From Granulicella sp. 5B5 (GTDB taxonomy: Bacteria > Acidobacteriota > Terriglobia > Terriglobales > Acidobacteriaceae): DNA of 64,000 nucleotides. Both the position numbers and the translations under genes were made by a program. The stretch covers positions 1,550,001-1,614,000 of the forward strand of contig NZ_CP046444.1 of the NCBI RefSeq assembly GCF_014083945.1, written 5' to 3'. Below, one piece after another: positions 61,007 through 64,000 of the stretch. Within the stretch, counting starts at the first letter, position 1. Each line of letters begins with the position of its first letter. The notes beneath the pieces are model-generated. The model was not told where the DNA came from and did not search any database. It worked only from the letters and a program-made list of their open reading frames with translations.

Positions 61007-61930
61007 ATGAATCGAGTTTTGTTGTCGGGTGTGGCATGTGTGGCGGTGGCCTTGTCGAGTGTGGCCGGGATAGGTGGCACACGCGCGGAGGCGCAGGACT
61101 GGGCAAGGACAGCCTTGGATAAAAGCCCCAGGCATAGCGAGTATGTGACGATCCAAGAGGCGAGCGGACGGAAGCTGCAGGCGTTCGTGGTGTATCCGGA
61201 GGTAAAGGACAAGGCGCCGGTGATCGTTCTGATCCACGAGATCTTTGGCGAGAGCGACTGGTTCAAGGAGATGGCCGATGAACTGGCTGGCGCAGGCTAC
61301 ATCGTTGTCGCGCCGGACCTGCTGAGCGGCTGGGGGCCGAACGCAGTTGCCGCCAAGCCAATGGCGGGCATGGGCGGCGATGACCACATGCACAGGGCAC
61401 CGGGTGCTCCGGGAGCGGCGTACGAGGCGGCGATGCCGGGAGGGACTTCGGCGTTTCCGGACCAAAGTGCGGTGGTCCACGCGGTGACTTCCCTGCCCGA
61501 CAGCGAGATAATGGGCGACCTGGATGCCGCGGCGGACTATGGCAAGAAGCTGCCTTCGGCGAATGGGAGGCTGTTTATCGCAGGCTTCTGCTGGGGCGGT
61601 GGAAAGAGCTTTCTGTATGCCACGCACCGCAAAGACCTGAGCGCTGCGTTTGTGTTCTACGGGACGCCGCCACCAGTGGATGCGATGAAGAACATCACAG
61701 CGCCCGTGTATGGGTTTTATGCAGGCAACGACGCGCGGATCTCGACAACCGTGCCGCAGACCGAGACGGACATGAAGGCCGCAGGCAAGACGTATGAGCC
61801 GGTGATCTATGACGGTGCGGGGCATGGGTTTATGCGTGCGGGCGAGGCTCCAGATGCGAGCGCGGCTAACCTGGCGGCGAGACGCGAGGCATTTCAAAGG
61901 CTGGTGAAGCTGCTGGGTGGCGTGCGGTAA
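61007..61930 (+). CDS. Dienelactone hydrolase family protein, exported
   Basis: 307 residues from ATG 61007, which starts on a signal peptide (VLLSGVACVAVALSSVAGI, cut near RAEA). Alpha/beta hydrolase with the dienelactone hydrolase triad: Cys195 in GFCWGGG, Asp242 in GNDARI, His273 in GAGHGF; IHEIFGESDW and VAPDLLSGWG are typical. A ~35-residue Met/Gly/Ala-rich insertion (KPMAGMGGDDHMHRAPG region) is present. The substrate is unknown; many secreted members act on other esters. Single gene with a terminator. Confidence 0.92.
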   Translation: MNRVLLSGVACVAVALSSVAGIGGTRAEAQDWARTALDKSPRHSEYVTIQEASGRKLQAFVVYPEVKDKAPVIVLIHEIFGESDWFKEMADELAGAGYIVVAPDLLSGWGPNAVAAKPMAGMGGDDHMHRAPGAPGAAYEAAMPGGTSAFPDQSAVVHAVTSLPDSEIMGDLDAAADYGKKLPSANGRLFIAGFCWGGGKSFLYATHRKDLSAAFVFYGTPPPVDAMKNITAPVYGFYAGNDARISTTVPQTETDMKAAGKTYEPVIYDGAGHGFMRAGEAPDASAANLAARREAFQRLVKLLGGVR

Positions 61931-61966
61931 GGGCAGAGTGTAAACGCCAAAATGTAGAGCATAGAG

Positions 61967-62005
61967 AAGTCCGCCGAAGCCTGGGGCTTCGGCGGACTTG
62001 TTTTG
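61967..62005. terminator. Bidirectional rho-independent terminator
   Basis: Perfect 15-bp stem aagtccgccgaagcc / ggcttcggcggactt with a 3-base loop, followed by gttttgt on plus; it separates the convergent hydrolase and histidine kinase genes. Confidence 0.88.
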
Positions 62006-62015
62006 TAAGGGGTGG

Positions 62016-63119
62016 TCAGTTGGTTGCGGGAGTGAAGGCGCGGGGCCACCACAAGATGAAGGTGGTGCCTTCCGGGCCGGTAGAGGCGACGCGGATGTCT
62101 CCGCCGTGGCGAGCGAGGATGTGGCGGGTGGCCCAAAGGCCGAGGCCGTTTCCCTGCTCGCCTTTGCTGGTGACGCCGAAGGTGAAGAGGCGGGTGAGGA
62201 CTTCAGGGGGGATGCCCTGGCCCTCGTCGCAGACTTGAATTTCGACACCAGCGGGCGTGCCGGTGAAGGTGACGCGGATGGCGGCGTGTGGTTTTGCTAT
62301 GGCTTCGCAGGCGTTGCGGATGAGGTTGAGCAGGACCTGACGGGGTTCGCCAGGTAGCGCCTGCACCGCGGTGTCGCCGGTGGCGACGAGTTCGAGATGT
62401 ATGTCCTGGCGCTGCAGCAGGGTCAGCAGGAGAGCCCGGACGCTCTCGGCCGCGGCGAAGAGGTCAACGAGTTCGGGGTCCTTGCCCTGGCGGAAGAAAT
62501 CGAGCGTGGAGCGGGAGATGGTGAGGATGCGTGTGGCTTCTTCGGCAGCTGTGGCGGCCCAGCCGGCAACATCCGAAGTGACATTGTGAGAGGTTTCGAT
62601 GAGGAAGAGCAGATTCTGAATGGCCTCGAGCGGATTGGCGATCTCATGCGCGACGAGGGTGGACATGCGGCTCCACTCTTCGAGCTTCTGAGCGGCCATG
62701 AGGCTTTCGCGCATCTGGCGCTGCTCCTGCTCGGTCGTGGTGAGGCGCTGGGCGTAATCGTTAATGCGGTCGCCCATGAGACGGACACGGCCGATGAGCG
62801 CAAGCGCTATCCACGCGGAGAGGACTGCAGTAAGGATGTTGGCGGTCGCGTCGATCCAGAAGAAGGGTAGCCAGGTGGTGACGACCTCCATGAAGTGCGT
62901 GGAACCACAAGCCACGATGAAGAGCGCAAAACCGACACCGAAGTAGGCCCAGTCGCGGGCGAGAGCCTGGCGCGTGCGGCGGACGAGAGAGAGAAGAGTG
63001 ATGCAAATGGAGAGATAGCTCAACGCCGTGATCGCGTTGGCGACCACCATGGTCCAGATAAGTTGGGGGTCTGCTCGCCAGCAGACGGCATGCGGCATGA
63101 GCGATATCGGCGACGACAT
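62016..63119 (-). CDS. Histidine kinase with ethylene-receptor-like membrane domain
   Basis: 367 residues. Three membrane helices (~22-45, ~58-80, ~88-110). The second holds FIVACGSTHF, which has Cys71 and His75 at the spacing of the copper-binding Cys65/His69 of plant ETR1; Tyr35 equals ETR1 Tyr32, but the Asp25 and Lys91 equivalents appear to be Asn28 and Asn94. A coiled linker then leads to the kinase: H-box VAHEIANPLEAIQ (His158), NLIRNACEAI, DEGQGIP and GNGLGLWATRHI. No receiver or regulator gene is adjacent. It may sense ethylene, copper or another small ligand. Confidence 0.88.
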   Translation of the reverse strand: MSSPISLMPHAVCWRADPQLIWTMVVANAITALSYLSICITLLSLVRRTRQALARDWAYFGVGFALFIVACGSTHFMEVVTTWLPFFWIDATANILTAVLSAWIALALIGRVRLMGDRINDYAQRLTTTEQEQRQMRESLMAAQKLEEWSRMSTLVAHEIANPLEAIQNLLFLIETSHNVTSDVAGWAATAAEEATRILTISRSTLDFFRQGKDPELVDLFAAAESVRALLLTLLQRQDIHLELVATGDTAVQALPGEPRQVLLNLIRNACEAIAKPHAAIRVTFTGTPAGVEIQVCDEGQGIPPEVLTRLFTFGVTSKGEQGNGLGLWATRHILARHGGDIRVASTGPEGTTFILWWPRAFTPATN

Positions 63120-63294
63120 CCGGGAGAAACCTCGGCAGGTTTGCGCTGCCAGCAGGAGCCCCTACGTGCGGACTCATGTATTGGATGAGCGGTTCGATGC
63201 GAGTTTAAATAAAAGCGTTGTCTAACAGGAAAAGGTATCACCGGTGACGCTGTGCCGAGTAGCTTTTGTTGAGCAAGTGCTGAAGAATGTTCCC

Positions 63295-64000
63295 ATGCAA
63301 CGGAGAGAGTTTTTGCGGATGGCGGGTCTAGCTGCAGCAGCGGCCAACGTGACACTAACGAGCTGGGCCAAAGAGCCGTATCCTCGGTTTCCGGACAGCG
63401 GCCCACATTGGAGGAGCACCTGGGATGCGGCACTGACGGTGCTGGCGGGGAATGTGAAGAAGGTGCCCAGGTACGACCGGCCCATGCTGATGGAAGGCGC
63501 GGTGTATCCGGGCGTGTGGATGGAGTGTGGGCCGCAGGAGGCATTGGTGTATGCGGGTCTGCGGAGGTTTGTGCCTCAGCATGAAGGCCAGTCGAGTCCG
63601 CTAGAGGTTGCGCGGGCAAATCACATGGCATTCTTTGCATTGCAGCGCGAGGACGGCCAGCTGCCGGCGAGCATCAAGGTGAGCGGCGAGGTGGGATATG
63701 GACAGATCCAGATGGTGGTGCCGATCGCGGCGACGGCTTGGGAGCTGGTGCAGCTGACACATGATGAAGAGCTGCTGACGACAGCGTACGAGGCCTGCGG
63801 GAAGTGGGATGCGTGGCTGCGGCGCTATCGGGACACGCGGAAGACAGGGTTGGTTGAGGGCTTTTGCACGTATGACACGGGGCATGACAACAGCCCACGG
63901 TGGAAGGGCATTCCGAACCGCTGTCCCGACGCGGACGCGAGGAAGTGTCCGCCGATTGTGACGATGCCGCGGCTGTGCCCGGACCTTTCCGCAACGGTGT
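63295..64000 (+). CDS. Tat-exported six-hairpin glycosidase (GH63/GH37-like), 3' end outside window
   Basis: 235 residues visible from ATG 63295, open to the window end. The start is a Tat signal (RREFLRMAGLAAAAA). Then DSGPHWRSTWDAALTVLAGN, PQEALVYAGLRRF and, typical of (alpha/alpha)6 trehalase/glucosidase-like enzymes, ATAWELVQLT and CTYDTGHDNSPRWKGI, where the Asp/Asn of the GxDNSPRW-type motif sits at the active site in GH63 relatives. A deglycosylating role is inferred; the catalytic residues further downstream cannot be seen. It is divergent from the histidine kinase with a ~175-bp gap. Confidence 0.8.
   Translation, partial: MQRREFLRMAGLAAAAANVTLTSWAKEPYPRFPDSGPHWRSTWDAALTVLAGNVKKVPRYDRPMLMEGAVYPGVWMECGPQEALVYAGLRRFVPQHEGQSSPLEVARANHMAFFALQREDGQLPASIKVSGEVGYGQIQMVVPIAATAWELVQLTHDEELLTTAYEACGKWDAWLRRYRDTRKTGLVEGFCTYDTGHDNSPRWKGIPNRCPDADARKCPPIVTMPRLCPDLSATV

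Overview
The window looks like chromosomal DNA from a soil-type Acidobacteriota, most likely Terriglobia (Granulicella/Terriglobus/Edaphobacter-like). The basis is inference from content: four very large TonB-dependent receptors with an N-terminal carboxypeptidase-regulatory-like domain, many Tat- or Sec-exported hydrolases, an S53 pro-kumamolisin with Ig-like tail and C-terminal anchor, a B12-dependent ribonucleotide reductase, and a membrane protein with the winged-helix-like N-terminus common in this phylum. GC content is high. No phage, transposase or CRISPR was seen.

Layout. 1-1753: 3' part of allophanate hydrolase. 1760-9224: a ToxR-topology membrane regulator divergent from a TonB receptor, a Tat metallophosphatase and a PI-PLC-like esterase, which read as a scavenging unit for a phosphorylated substrate. 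9237-15137: a decayed DUF1501 remnant, GH20 hexosaminidase, FG-GAP repeat protein, Tat Gfo/Idh oxidoreductase and a wHTH-only IclR-like protein. 15468-21875: a LytS/LytTR two-component pair followed by a TonB receptor and a metallo-beta-lactamase-fold enzyme. 21938-32355: a glycan-use locus (GH2, beta-helix enzyme and TonB receptor on minus; clan GH-D-like hydrolase divergent on plus). 32433-39590: B12-dependent RNR with two NrdR-like boxes, then the S53 peptidase. 40000-43897: YceI, UDP-glucose dehydrogenase plus UDP-xylose synthase-like pair, and a stand-alone receiver.

44131-47756 is the most unusual block: a minus-strand cassette of a Rab/Ras-like small GTPase, a PAS-like protein, a coiled-coil protein and an inner-membrane OmpA-type protein, with its own promoter, palindromic operator and structured leader. 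On either side of it (43421 and 48951, plus strand) lies the same conserved sequence element; the second copy heads a short possible transcript that ends in a 19-bp-stem terminator. A degenerate-receiver LuxR regulator and tRNA-Ile(CAU) follow.

49643-64000: an outlier TonB receptor, then mostly housekeeping or conserved genes (YraN, CTP synthase, DUF4230, acyltransferase, UMP kinase, AIM24, DUF4870 and its frameshifted paralogue, dienelactone hydrolase), an ethylene-receptor-like histidine kinase and the start of a Tat-exported six-hairpin glycosidase. Two copies of a ~110-bp hairpin repeat (53068 and 57988) carry a compensatory base-pair change.
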